64,000 nucleotides of DNA from DASUGC01 sp035606665 (GTDB taxonomy: Bacteria; Acidobacteriota; Vicinamibacteria; Vicinamibacterales; SCN-69-37), in NCBI GenBank assembly GCA_035606665.1, contig DATNEY010000022.1, positions 51,874 through 115,873 of the forward strand, read 5' to 3'. This document shows positions 31,708 through 40,689 of this stretch, one piece after another. Under the pieces are notes generated by a model that worked only from the letters and a program-made list of their open reading frames with translations, had not been told where the DNA came from and did no database searches. The position numbers were made by a program, and so were the translations under genes. Position 1 is the stretch's first letter; every line of letters starts with the position of its first letter.

Positions 31708-33828
31708 TCAATACATGATCCGCACGCCCGCGTTGACCACGCGGCCTGCGAGCGGCGCCCACGCATCGACCGTCCATCGGCCATCGACGTCACGCGACGG
31801 CCTCGCGACCGGATCCCAGCGCGTCTGGCGGACGTTGCGCAGGTTGTCGGCGTTGACGAAAGCGCGCCAGCGGCCGAACCGGACCTCGGCAAGAACTCCC
31901 ACGAGCGTGTACGGTTCACTGGTCGAGCGATACGGGTTGGCGACGAGGCGCTGCCTGCCGGTGAACAGCGTCTCGACACTGATGCGGCCACGGTCCGACT
32001 CGATACCCGCAGCGATCGTGCCGCTGTGCCGTGGCGTCAGCGGTAGTTCCAGGCCTCCCTGGCCGCGCGTCTTGACATACGCGTACGCGCCGCTCACGGA
32101 AAACAGCGCCTCTCGGGCCGCGCCGGACAACTGGACGCCATGCGTCACGAGAGGATCGGCCTGGGTCCTGAGTGTGTAGGTGGCGCGATCGACCTCGGCC
32201 GGATCGTTGATCTGACTCCTGAACACTCTGAAGGTCGCTGCACCATGTGTCGCCTTGTAGCTGAGATCGGCCGACACGCTCCGTGCCGTTTCCTTCTCGA
32301 GCGACTGGGCCGAGCCGACGATCTTGAGGCGGGAGAGCCCAGCCGCTTCGGCCTCTTCCGTGAGCAGCCGTGGCGTGAAGTAGCCCTGGCCGGCCGAGAA
32401 TCGCGCAGACCACTTGCCGTCGTGGATGAGCGCCGAACCACGGGGGCTCAGCAGCAGGCCATGAATATTGTGGTGGTCCAGGCGGACGCTTCCAGACAGC
32501 ACCAGCCACGGCGCCGCCCTGAAGTCGTCATGGAAAAACATTCCGGGCCGTGTCGAGATGTAGGTGGACGGCAGATTGTCGATGGATCTGAGGCCGTACC
32601 AGTCGCTGGCGATGCCGCCGAGCCAGGTGTGCCGGGCTTCCTGGCGGGACAAGGTGATTTCGATAGTCGCGGTCTGCAGCCGATCGCGTTCGCGGCTGTC
32701 ACTGAAGTCGCGCGTCCGTGATTGGATGAACAACGCACCGGCGCCGCCGAGCACGAAACCGTTCTTGCGAATGATCTGGCCGGACATATAGCCGTCTGCG
32801 GTCTTGGTTTCCACTTCCTCACGCTTGCCCGCGCTGCCGCCCTCGCGCTTTTCGAACGTCACGTCCGCGACGCCGGAGATCGTCTTGCCGCGATGGTTCG
32901 TCCACGAGACACGGGGCCGGACAACACCACGCGCGTACCTCGGAATGTCCGACCACCCGTCACCGTTGACGTCCTTTTCTTCCTGTCGGTGGGCGCTCGC
33001 GAGGAAGGTGCTGCTCCACGATCGCGCCGGGCCTGTGGCCGGCGTCGACATCCACACGGCGCCATCCGACGAACCGCGCGACGACTGGCTGAACAGGATC
33101 TCGTGTGCGGGCCTCGGCCCTTCCTTGCGCGACAACAGGTTGATAGATCCGGCGGGGGAGTCCGAACCGTAGAACGCGCCCGCCGGGCCTCGGAGGACCT
33201 CGATCTGGTCGAGATCCATCAACGGAATCCTGAGCGGCGCGTATCCGCCAGGGCGATCGCTGAAGAGATGCACGCCATCGAAGAGTAGACGCGAGTAGCG
33301 ACCCGGGAGCCCGTCGATCCGCACGACCGCCGTTCCAAGCACCGGCGACGTCGTCTGGACCCGGACACCCGGTGTTCCATTGAACACCGTGAGAATGTCG
33401 CCCGCCGACCGCAACATGCCCGTCTCGATGTGCGCGCGATCGAGGACCTCGATCGGGACAGCCTGCTCATCAAGCACATTGTTCGTGCGCGGTGTGTATG
33501 CCAGCACGGCGCTCGTTGGCGTCAGCACCAGCCGGACGTGCTGCTGCGGGCCCATCGCCGCGTCTACCTTACCGGCAGCCGATCGGAAGCCGTCCTTCGC
33601 CGCTGTGATCAGCGACTTGCCTGTAAAGGTGAGAGTCGCGATGCCGGATGAGTCCGTGACCGATGAAGCGGCGGCATCGCTCGCTGAGACTGTCGCGCCC
33701 GGCAGCGGCTTGCCCGCGGCGATCACTTCCACGCGAACCGTTGCGGTTTGTGATTGAGCGGCGGTGGCGATCGTGCTGCAGAGGGCGAGTGTGAGAGTTG
33801 TGCCAATCAGGGCGACCGGAATCCGCAT
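31708..33828 (-). CDS. TonB-dependent outer-membrane receptor
   Basis: This 706-residue protein has a signal peptide (1-24), then a carboxypeptidase-like regulatory domain (about 30-105; VRVEVIAAGKPLPGATVSASD). The plug follows (VPIEVLDRAHIE...RIDGLPGRYSRLLFDGVHLF...DLDQIEVLRGPAGAFYGSDSPAGSINLLSRK), then a beta-barrel ending R-I-M-Y. It should import a siderophore, cofactor or oligosaccharide with energy from TonB. No ligand-specific neighbour is present, so the substrate is unknown. Confidence 0.9.
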   Translation of the reverse strand: MRIPVALIGTTLTLALCSTIATAAQSQTATVRVEVIAAGKPLPGATVSASDAAASSVTDSSGIATLTFTGKSLITAAKDGFRSAAGKVDAAMGPQQHVRLVLTPTSAVLAYTPRTNNVLDEQAVPIEVLDRAHIETGMLRSAGDILTVFNGTPGVRVQTTSPVLGTAVVRIDGLPGRYSRLLFDGVHLFSDRPGGYAPLRIPLMDLDQIEVLRGPAGAFYGSDSPAGSINLLSRKEGPRPAHEILFSQSSRGSSDGAVWMSTPATGPARSWSSTFLASAHRQEEKDVNGDGWSDIPRYARGVVRPRVSWTNHRGKTISGVADVTFEKREGGSAGKREEVETKTADGYMSGQIIRKNGFVLGGAGALFIQSRTRDFSDSRERDRLQTATIEITLSRQEARHTWLGGIASDWYGLRSIDNLPSTYISTRPGMFFHDDFRAAPWLVLSGSVRLDHHNIHGLLLSPRGSALIHDGKWSARFSAGQGYFTPRLLTEEAEAAGLSRLKIVGSAQSLEKETARSVSADLSYKATHGAATFRVFRSQINDPAEVDRATYTLRTQADPLVTHGVQLSGAAREALFSVSGAYAYVKTRGQGGLELPLTPRHSGTIAAGIESDRGRISVETLFTGRQRLVANPYRSTSEPYTLVGVLAEVRFGRWRAFVNADNLRNVRQTRWDPVARPSRDVDGRWTVDAWAPLAGRVVNAGVRIMY

Positions 33829-33914
33829 GCGCTCCCTACTTTAGCCGGTCCCACTGGGGGTTTTCATCGCGCGGGCGGCGCGGCATCTCGCGTATAGTTG
33901 TGCCGCCAGCGCTT

Positions 33915-33976
33915 AACCGATTGACCGATTGACCGATTGACCGATTGACCGATTGACCGATTGACCGATTGACCGT
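33915..33976. repeat. Tandem 8-bp repeat (ttgaccga), about seven copies
   Basis: The unit ttgaccga is repeated head-to-tail without spacers upstream of the TonB-receptor gene. The copy number may vary by slippage. Similar TTGA words occur at 45656-45737. Confidence 0.9.
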
Positions 33977-34089
33977 ATGTCCTGTACTTCAACGCGAAAG
34001 GTGTCGAGCCCGGCGGATACCACACGCTGGAGGTGAAGGTGAAACGCGAAGGAACGACGGCGCAGGCGCGACGCGGTCATTGGTACTAA

Positions 34090-35517
34090 TCACCAGCCGC
34101 CGAGGCCGACTTCCAGGATCCAGCGAATCGGAGCAATCCGATCGAATCCCGATCCCCGAATTCCGACCCTGAAACCGATGAACTCGGCACCGAGGGTGTA
34201 CTTGCGGGGCGCGATGCGGGCGCGGAGTTTGAGGCCGGTTTCGGCGGCGAAGACCCAGTCGCCCCGGTCGACCTCGCCGCCGGCGGACACGTACCAGCTC
34301 ATGGCGCGCGCGCCGCTCGGCGTGTACAGGCCCTCGATGCTGCCCCGGTGCGGGAAGAAGGTGACACGCGGCATGAGCGAGCCGTCGTGGAAGTTGATGC
34401 CCCGGAACAGGATGGCGCCGCCCTGCGTACGGTCCTTGCGCCAACTGAAGTTGCGGATGAGCGGGTCGATGCCTGTGAACGGCGACTTGATGTCGCTCAT
34501 CACCTTTGACTTGAACTGCACCGGCTCGTATTCCGGGCCGAAGTGCTGGTCGCGCATGAGCAGGCGTAGCGTGCGATGGTCGGCCGGCAGCTGGTTGCAG
34601 GGCGCGACGTTCGATGCCGCGCGGAGCTCGTAGCGGCCGAGCTCGTTCGTGACCGATGGGCTCTGACTGACCGACGAGAGCGACGTCCCGTCCACCGCGT
34701 TGCGCTCGACGTACGGTGGGAGGATGCGGTAGCCGCGCTGCCGCGGCTTGAACATGCTGACGTCGAACTTGCCGGCCATCAGCACGCCGGCCTCGAGGTC
34801 GCGAATGCCCCAGGCATCGCCGGTGCGGCGGTTGATGTCATGGCCGACCGTGAACAGCCCGTCCGCATTGCGATCCGGCCCGGTGGCGTGCGTGCCCTGT
34901 TCGATGAGGATCGTGACCGGGAGCCGCGTGCCGGCCTCGACGGAGAGTTCGTTCGCGTACCACTCGGTTCCGCGGACCATTCCGGCGACGCGTGTGACGC
35001 GGATGCGGTTGCCCCCGTCGGCCAGGTGGTCGATGGCGACGTCCAGATCCGCCGCCGCGAGATCGTGCGCGCGTTCGTCGCTGCCGAAGTGACGCCTGAA
35101 ATAGAAGTGATACCGGATCGTGAAGCTGTCGACGTGGTCCACGAAGAATGGATCGTCCTGCGGCGGCCAGCCCACGCGAACGCCTGAACGCAGCTTGATG
35201 CGCGTGACCTGGTAGTAGACGACGCCACCGGTCGAGGGCGCATCGCAGGGATGCGGATGCGGCAGCGACCGTTCGCCCTGAAGAATCAGTGGCTCTTCCG
35301 TGGAGAACCAGAGAACGGGCGCCGTGATCGTAGCGACGTCGGCGAGTCCCAGACCCGACTGCTTCCCGTACCAGATCAGGCCGGGCGCGATCGGCGCGGT
35401 CGCGGCTGGTGTGGGGGCCTGGATTTGGGCGGCCGCTGGTGCTGCGGCGGCAAGCATAAGGAGGCCGGCAATTGCTGCCCGAACCTGCATCAGCTTCAGT
35501 GGCATCACCGGCATCAT
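34090..35517 (-). CDS. Secreted hypothetical protein, Vps62/DUF946-like N-terminal part
   Basis: This 475-residue protein has a signal peptide (about 1-30, ending AAAQI). The segment LWFSTEEPLILQGERSLPHPHPCDAP...GGVVYYQV resembles the Vps62/DUF946 family. The C-terminal 120 residues are alternating strands with barrel-like character (DWVFAAETGLKLRARIAPRKYTLGAEFIGFRVGIRGSG) ending G-L-G-G-W. It is probably periplasmic or outer-membrane. It starts 1-2 bp from the end of the PEGA gene, so the two are likely co-transcribed. The function is unknown. Confidence 0.6.
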   Translation of the reverse strand: MMPVMPLKLMQVRAAIAGLLMLAAAAPAAAQIQAPTPAATAPIAPGLIWYGKQSGLGLADVATITAPVLWFSTEEPLILQGERSLPHPHPCDAPSTGGVVYYQVTRIKLRSGVRVGWPPQDDPFFVDHVDSFTIRYHFYFRRHFGSDERAHDLAAADLDVAIDHLADGGNRIRVTRVAGMVRGTEWYANELSVEAGTRLPVTILIEQGTHATGPDRNADGLFTVGHDINRRTGDAWGIRDLEAGVLMAGKFDVSMFKPRQRGYRILPPYVERNAVDGTSLSSVSQSPSVTNELGRYELRAASNVAPCNQLPADHRTLRLLMRDQHFGPEYEPVQFKSKVMSDIKSPFTGIDPLIRNFSWRKDRTQGGAILFRGINFHDGSLMPRVTFFPHRGSIEGLYTPSGARAMSWYVSAGGEVDRGDWVFAAETGLKLRARIAPRKYTLGAEFIGFRVGIRGSGFDRIAPIRWILEVGLGGW

Positions 35518-35518
35518 G

Positions 35519-36271
35519 TCACGGCCTCCGCCCGGAGAGCAGCCGCTGCCGTACCTTCTCGACCGTCTGGTGAAACTGGTAGAGCGCGGTGGCGTCGCCG
35601 GACACGGTGAAGTTGTACGTCTTGCCGTCGCGCACCTTCACGCGCAGGTTCTTCTGCACGAAGTCCATCTGGAACGTATCGAGGTTGGTGAGCGCCGAGA
35701 CGAATGCATCGCCGGCGTTGGTCGTTTCGTAAGCGAGCCGCTGCGGGCTCGCCCGGAGCGTGCCGCTGCACGAGCCCATCGCGTGCTTGTGCGTGACGTC
35801 GATCTTTTCGTCGAGCTTGATCTCCTTGAATTTCATCGAGATGGTGCGAGTGCCGGGCTCCACGTCGATTGTTTCCGACACGCCTTCGTAGCCGGTCACC
35901 GACATGTTCAGCCGGTGCTGTCCGGGTGCGATGTCCTTCGCCGTCACGGGCGCCATGCCAAGGAACACACGATCGATGAACACGCTGGTTTCCGGGACGT
36001 CGCTCTCGATGACGAGTGTGCCGAGCTTCGGCGCGGCCTCCGGCGTGGCCGCCGGAGTCGTCGCAGGCGTCGTGGCTGCGGGTGTCGCGGCCCGTCTGGA
36101 CGCGGGCGCTGGCGTTGGGGCGGCTGTGACAGGCGCGGCTGGTTCATGAGGGGAAACAGCGGCCACCGGCGGCTTTTCCGCCGGTTTGTTCATCACTATC
36201 ACTGCGGCCGCGGCACCCACAACGACCACGCCGCCAAGCACGATGACTACAACTCGACTCGTCACAGCCAT
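35519..36271 (-). CDS. Membrane-anchored PEGA-domain protein
   Basis: This 250-residue protein has one N-terminal transmembrane helix (VVVIVLGGVVVVGAAAAVIVM). A Pro/Ala/Thr-rich linker (about 30-80) is followed by a PEGA domain (LGTLVIESDVPETSVFIDRVFLGMAPVTAKDIAPGQHRLNMSVTGYE). A C-terminal beta-rich domain of about 110 residues ends FHQTVEKVRQRLLSGRRP. PEGA domains are surface-layer or envelope-binding modules. It precedes the secreted DUF946-like gene, and the pair may act together at the envelope. Confidence 0.85.
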   Translation of the reverse strand: MAVTSRVVVIVLGGVVVVGAAAAVIVMNKPAEKPPVAAVSPHEPAAPVTAAPTPAPASRRAATPAATTPATTPAATPEAAPKLGTLVIESDVPETSVFIDRVFLGMAPVTAKDIAPGQHRLNMSVTGYEGVSETIDVEPGTRTISMKFKEIKLDEKIDVTHKHAMGSCSGTLRASPQRLAYETTNAGDAFVSALTNLDTFQMDFVQKNLRVKVRDGKTYNFTVSGDATALYQFHQTVEKVRQRLLSGRRP

Positions 36272-36330
36272 GAGTCTAATTTGTACCCTGCGTGAAGCGT
36301 GGCCATATAATCACGGCCGGGACGCATCCT

Positions 36331-36777
36331 ATGAAAATCCTCTGGTGGTACTGGCTGGTGCTGGGTCTCGTACTCGTCGTGTCCGAGCTGGCCACGCCTG
36401 GCGGCTTTTACATCATCTTCTTCGGCCTCGGTGCGCTCGCCGTCGGCGTGCTCGCGGGTTTCGACTTTGCCGGCCCCGAGTGGATGCAGGTGCTGCTGTT
36501 TTCGATCATCTCGGTTGCGTCCCTTGCGGCGTTCCGTGGCCGGTTGCTGCAGACGTTCCAGGTCGATCCGCAGGCGCCGAGCGTGGACATCATCGTGGGT
36601 GAAACGGCCGTCGCCACCGAGGATCTTGCGCCCGGGGCGCTGGGCACGGTCGAGCTCAGAGGCACGTCGTGGTCGGCGCGCAACGACGCGCAGACGTTTG
36701 TTGCGCGGGGTGCGCGCTGTAAAGTGACGAGCGTCGAAGGCCTCACGCTGCACATCAAGCCCGAAGGAGCCGTCTAA
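36331..36777 (+). CDS. NfeD-like membrane protein
   Basis: This 148-residue protein has three hydrophobic helices (LVLGLVLVVSELATPGGFYIIFFGLGALAVGVLA, then LLFSIISVASLAAF) and a C-terminal OB-fold (IIVGETAVATEDLAPGALGTVELRGTSWSAR). This is the short NfeD type that pairs with SPFH proteins. It ends at 36777, directly before the SPFH ATG at 36778. The pair is thought to organise membrane microdomains and quality control. Confidence 0.92.
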   Translation: MKILWWYWLVLGLVLVVSELATPGGFYIIFFGLGALAVGVLAGFDFAGPEWMQVLLFSIISVASLAAFRGRLLQTFQVDPQAPSVDIIVGETAVATEDLAPGALGTVELRGTSWSARNDAQTFVARGARCKVTSVEGLTLHIKPEGAV

Positions 36778-37710
36778 ATGGAACCCGGACTGATAGTAGG
36801 ACTCATACTCGCGTTCGTCGCCATCATCACGGTCGCAAAGACCGCCGTAGTTGTCCCGCAGCAAAGCGCCTACGTCGTCGAGCGGCTTGGCCGGTTTTCG
36901 GGCGTGCTCCAGGCCGGGTTTCACATTCTGATCCCGTTCTTCGATGTCATCCGGTACCGCCTCTCATTGAAGGAGGTCGCGATCGACATTCCGGCGCAGG
37001 TCTGCATCACGCGCGACAACGTGCAGGTGGGCGTCGATGGAATCCTGTACTTGAAGGTGCTCAATCCGGAGCGCGCGTCCTACGGCATCACGGACTACGT
37101 GTTCGCGATCGTCCAGCTCGCGCAGACGGCGCTGCGCAGCGAGATCGGCAAGATCGATCTGGACAAGACGTTCGAGGAGCGCACGAACATCAACCTGCAG
37201 GTCGTCCAGGAACTCGACAAGGCGTCCGAGCCGTGGGGCGTCAAGGTGCTGCGGTACGAGATCAAGAACATCACGCCGCCGCACGACGTGCTGGCCGCGA
37301 TGGAAAAGCAGATGCGCGCCGAGCGGGAAAAGCGCGCGGTCATTCTGACGTCAGAAGGCGAGCGCGACGCGGCCATCAACAAGGCCGAGGGCGAGAAGCA
37401 GCAGGTCATCAAGGCGTCGGAAGCGCGCCGCCAGCAGCAGATCAACGAAGCCGAGGGCCAGGCGTCCGCGATCCTCGCCGTCGCCAAGGCGACAGGCGAA
37501 GGCATCCGGCAGGTGGCGGATGCCATCCGCCAGCCAGGCGGAATGGAAGCGACTCAGCTGCGCGTGGCCGAGAACTACATCGTCCAGTTCGGCGAGCTCG
37601 CGAAGAAGACGAACACGATGATCCTGCCCGCCAACGTCGCCGACACGGCGTCGATGGTCGCGACGGCGATGAAGGTGTTCCAGAGTCAGGCGCCGGCAGC
37701 GACGAAATAG
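36778..37710 (+). CDS. SPFH/band-7 (paraslipin, QmcA-like) protein
   Basis: This 310-residue protein has an N-terminal helix (LIVGLILAFVAIITVAKTAVVV) and an SPFH domain (VPQQSAYVVERLGRFSGVLQAGFHILIPFFD...QVCITRDNVQVGVDGILYLKVLNPERASYGI). The typical RSEIGKIDLDKTFEERTNINLQVVQELDKASEPWGVKVLRYEIKNITPP segment comes next, then an Ala/Glu/Lys coiled coil. It is an oligomeric membrane scaffold, co-transcribed with the NfeD-like gene. Confidence 0.94.
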   Translation: MEPGLIVGLILAFVAIITVAKTAVVVPQQSAYVVERLGRFSGVLQAGFHILIPFFDVIRYRLSLKEVAIDIPAQVCITRDNVQVGVDGILYLKVLNPERASYGITDYVFAIVQLAQTALRSEIGKIDLDKTFEERTNINLQVVQELDKASEPWGVKVLRYEIKNITPPHDVLAAMEKQMRAEREKRAVILTSEGERDAAINKAEGEKQQVIKASEARRQQQINEAEGQASAILAVAKATGEGIRQVADAIRQPGGMEATQLRVAENYIVQFGELAKKTNTMILPANVADTASMVATAMKVFQSQAPAATK

Positions 37711-37880
37711 GTACTGCGGGACCTACGGGTACTGCAGGACTAGCGAGTGCTGCGGGTTCTCAGGCGACGGTACTCGGGTCCTACGGGTTCGTCAATGCCC
37801 GCGCGGAGGCACCAGGGGAACGCGCGGGCACATCGACCCGCGACTCGGCTGTCGTTGCCGCCTGATCCACCCGCGGGACC
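37711..37880. repeat. Word-repeat pocket with a 10-bp hairpin between convergent genes
   Basis: Words of the type actgcgggacctacgggtac repeat on the left, and reverse-complement words (cgggacccgttagtcctg) appear on the right. In the middle TGCCCGCGCG (37796-37805) and CGCGCGGGCA (37821-37830) form a perfect stem. It probably acts as a bidirectional terminator. Confidence 0.6.
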
Positions 37881-37882
37881 CG

Positions 37883-38989
37883 TTAGTCCTGTCGCACCCG
37901 CAGGTCTCGAAGCACCCGCGTGAGGATCGCCAATCCTTCTTCGAGCGTTTCTGTCTTTCCAGCCAGACTGATCCTGAAGTGCGCGTCAGCCTCGAAGAAG
38001 TGGCCTGGCGCGACAGCGACGCCTTGCGCGAGCGCGCGCTGCACGAACAACGCCGAGTCCGATGCACCCGCAACCCGCGGGAACGTGACGGAACAGGCGG
38101 GCGATTCCGCGAGCAGGAGCTCCGGATGCGCGCCGAAGAACTCGCGGGCGATGGCGATGTTTGTCGTGAGGATCGCCCGTGCCCGCGCGGCGAGTGCAGG
38201 TTGCAGTGTCCATGCGAGCGCCGCGAGACGGTCGCCTGGCGCGGGGCTCGCGTTGTCGATGACATCGCGCGCGCGACGCATCCGCTCGGCAGTCGCCGGC
38301 GGCGCGATGGCCCAGCCCGATCGAAGGCCGGCGAGGCCGTACGATTTGGTGAGGCTGGACGTGACGACCACAGGGCCGTCCTGCGCCGCGGCGGATCGCG
38401 ATCCGGTCTTGACGGCCGCCACGCCGCACCAGCCATCGAGATACACCTCGTCGACCAGCACATGCGCGCCGTATGAATCGGCGTGCCGCACGACCGCGGC
38501 CAGGGTCTCCGGCGGCACGCGAACGCCCGATGGGTTGTGCGGAGTGGTCAGGACTATCAGCCTGGTGCGCGGTGTGACGAGGCGCGCGATCTCGTCCGGA
38601 TCGATCGCGAAGCCGTTTTCGAAGCGCCGCTCGAATCTAATGACCGTCGCGCCCATGAGGCGACAGACGCCGATGAGCGGGTCGTACGTCGGCCGCTCGA
38701 TCAGGACCTCATCGCCCGCGGAAAGCAGGGCAGCGGCCGTGATGAAGTTCGCGCCCGAACAGCCGATGGCCGTGACGATGCGATCGGTGCCCACGCTGTA
38801 GTGCGAGGCGATCGCCTCGACGACCGGCGGAAAGCCGTTGTCGTTGGGCGCCGTGAGCTCGAGGGCCTCGCGCGCGCCCGGCAGATCGTCCATCGCGCAG
38901 TGGACGAGATTGCTGCCGGCCAGGTCGATCGCCGCCGGTTGGCGCGTCTTGGCCCAGAGGAGGTACGGCGCGAGGGGTGCTTCGATCAT
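37883..38989 (-). CDS. PLP-dependent aminotransferase, class I/II
   Basis: From ATG 38989 the protein has 368 residues. The PLP lysine lies in SSLTKSYGLAGLRSGW. Other fold-type I landmarks are TPHNPSG, LVDEVYLDG and the N-terminal GANFITAAALLSAGDEVLIERPTYDP. It is a small aspartate/aromatic-type transaminase or a related lyase. The ATG overlaps the stop of the amino-acid permease gene by 4 bp. The two are therefore coupled, implying that it handles the imported amino acid. A much longer frame to 39511 is an antisense-frame artefact. Confidence 0.88.
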   Translation of the reverse strand: MIEAPLAPYLLWAKTRQPAAIDLAGSNLVHCAMDDLPGAREALELTAPNDNGFPPVVEAIASHYSVGTDRIVTAIGCSGANFITAAALLSAGDEVLIERPTYDPLIGVCRLMGATVIRFERRFENGFAIDPDEIARLVTPRTRLIVLTTPHNPSGVRVPPETLAAVVRHADSYGAHVLVDEVYLDGWCGVAAVKTGSRSAAAQDGPVVVTSSLTKSYGLAGLRSGWAIAPPATAERMRRARDVIDNASPAPGDRLAALAWTLQPALAARARAILTTNIAIAREFFGAHPELLLAESPACSVTFPRVAGASDSALFVQRALAQGVAVAPGHFFEADAHFRISLAGKTETLEEGLAILTRVLRDLRVRQD

Positions 38990-40314
38990 GAAGCTGGGGC
39001 TGGACGCTGATCCCGGCGAGACGTCCACCACTTGAAGAGGTAATAGACTGGAATACCGGCGAGGAGCAGCAGCGCGCCCTTCAGCGAGCGATCTGGCGAG
39101 TCCCTGATCGCCGAGTACACGACGACCATGGCAACGGCGACGAAGAAGATCGGCACGAACGGATAGCCCGGAGTGCGGTAACCCTCGGTGCGCGGCATCC
39201 GCGATCGCAGAATGAACAGTCCCGCGACGGTGAGGCCGAAGAAGATCCAGTCGGCGAAGACCACCCACGCCAGCAACTCCTCGTAGCCGCCGGTGAGCGC
39301 GAGGGCGATCGACCAGGCTGCCTGCAACAGGATGGCCGCGGTGGGGACGGCGTATTTCGGGTGCAGCTGCGCCAGCGCCGGAAAGAACGCGCCGTCGGCC
39401 GCCATCGCGTAGTACACGCGTGTAGGGGCGAGCACGGACAGGCAGAGGAACCCGAACGTGGAGACCGCGATGCTCATCGCGACGAACCGCTCCCCGGCAG
39501 CGCCAAACCACCGTCCCGCCGTCTCCGCGGCCGGTGTCTTCGTCGCCGCGAGACCATCGAGGCCCAGCGTCCGCAGGTAGGCAACGTTGATGAGCAGGTA
39601 GATCGCAACGACCGCCAGCGTGCCGAGGATCAGCGCCCGCGGCAGGTGCTTCACCGGATCCTTCATTTCCTCAGAGAGATACGTCGAAACCTGCCAGCCG
39701 CCATAGGCGAAGAGGATCGGAATCAGTGAGATGCCGAACGTCAGCGGCGTTGATGGCGTGTCGTCAACGCGGGCGTTCGACATCCAGCCCGGCATCGACG
39801 GCTGGAACCACGCAAACAGAATCAAGACGCCCAGTGCCGCAACTTTCAGCACGACGAAGACGTTCGTCACCCGGCTGCCGGGCTTGACGCCGAAGTAGTT
39901 GATGGCAGACAGGATGACGATGGAGGCGATCGCGAGCGGCAGGGGAGACAGATTCGGCGAGCCGGCGAGGCGTAGCGCGTGCTCGGAGAACGCAATTGCT
40001 ACGGCGGCGATCGCGCCCGTTTCGATCATCAGGAGCAGCGCCCAGCCGTAGAGGAACCCGACGACCGGATGCCACGCTTCCCGCAGATACACGTACTGCC
40101 CGCCGGCCCGCGGCAGCAGCTTTGCCAGCTCCGCGTACGCCAGCGCCCCTGCAATCGCCACCGCACCGCCCATAGCCCAGGCGCCGAGCACCAGCGCCGG
40201 GGAGTCCAGTTGCCTGGCGACGAGATAGGGGTTGATGAAGATGCCTGACCCGATGATTCCGCCGATCACGACCATCGTCGCGTCGAAGGGGCCGAGCTCG
40301 CGGCGAAAAGACAC
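38986..40314 (-). CDS. APC-superfamily amino-acid permease
   Basis: From GTG 40314 the protein has 442 residues and about 12 hydrophobic helices. It starts RRELGPFDATMVVIGGIIGSGIFINP, the characteristic G-S-G-I-F of LAT-like amino-acid/polyamine transporters. Further markers are AYAELAKLLPRAGGQYVYLREAWHP and FAYGGWQVSTYLSEEMKDPVKHLPRAL. A TTG start at 40344 lies inside a repeated sequence and is less credible. It is coupled to the aminotransferase gene. The substrate amino acid cannot be inferred. Confidence 0.9.
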   Translation of the reverse strand: MSFRRELGPFDATMVVIGGIIGSGIFINPYLVARQLDSPALVLGAWAMGGAVAIAGALAYAELAKLLPRAGGQYVYLREAWHPVVGFLYGWALLLMIETGAIAAVAIAFSEHALRLAGSPNLSPLPLAIASIVILSAINYFGVKPGSRVTNVFVVLKVAALGVLILFAWFQPSMPGWMSNARVDDTPSTPLTFGISLIPILFAYGGWQVSTYLSEEMKDPVKHLPRALILGTLAVVAIYLLINVAYLRTLGLDGLAATKTPAAETAGRWFGAAGERFVAMSIAVSTFGFLCLSVLAPTRVYYAMAADGAFFPALAQLHPKYAVPTAAILLQAAWSIALALTGGYEELLAWVVFADWIFFGLTVAGLFILRSRMPRTEGYRTPGYPFVPIFFVAVAMVVVYSAIRDSPDRSLKGALLLLAGIPVYYLFKWWTSRRDQRPAPAS

Positions 40315-40329
40315 GGGGAATGATAACTG

Positions 40330-40431
40330 CAACGACGCGAACAAATGGGAACGACGCGAACAAAAGGGATTTGGAGCTTTGGCGCTCTAGATCCCATTTG
40401 GTCCCATTTGTTCCCGTCGTTCTCATTTGTT
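40330..40431. repeat. Word-repeat pocket, direct and inverted (cgacgcgaacaaa)
   Basis: Two direct copies of aacgacgcgaacaaa (from 40331 and 40350) are followed after a spacer by inverted copies (cccatttgttcccgtcgttc). This allows a large imperfect hairpin upstream of the permease gene. The same words recur at 48999-49042. Confidence 0.65.
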
Positions 40432-40446
40432 GCGTACACTCAGAAG

Positions 40447-40680
40447 ATGGCTCGTGGCTGGGAAAGTAAGAACGTCGAAGCGCAGCAGTCGGACCGGGAG
40501 CAGCGGCCTGAGCCCAGCGCTCCGGTGACGCCGGAAGAGGCGACGCAGGCGACTCGGAAGAGGACGCTGACACTCGCGCGCGCGCGGGCGCTCTCGGATC
40601 TGGCGACGGCGAAGTCTCCGGAGCACCGCGCGATGCTCGAGGCGGCCGTCCGCGCACTCGACGAACAACTACGACAGTAG
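40447..40680 (+). CDS. Small hypothetical protein
   Basis: A 77-residue, charged, helical protein (ALSDLATAKSPEHRAMLEAAVRALDEQLRQ at the end) with a disordered N-terminus. The longer frame beginning at 40345 runs through the repeat pocket and is rejected. It ends 9 bp before the esterase gene and may share its transcript. No family is recognised. Confidence 0.5.
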   Translation: MARGWESKNVEAQQSDREQRPEPSAPVTPEEATQATRKRTLTLARARALSDLATAKSPEHRAMLEAAVRALDEQLRQ

Positions 40681-40689
40681 AATCAGTAC

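Noticed and set aside
33915..33976. Possible CRISPR-like repeat block
   Set aside because: The 8-bp units are contiguous and without spacers, so this is a simple tandem repeat.
37883..39511. 542-codon form of the aminotransferase
   Set aside because: The first 174 codons are Arg-rich and overlap the permease gene in another frame; the family start fits ATG 38989.
40315..40344. TTG start of the amino-acid permease
   Set aside because: Lies within the word-repeat pocket and adds residues not typical of the family N-terminus; kept only as an alternative.
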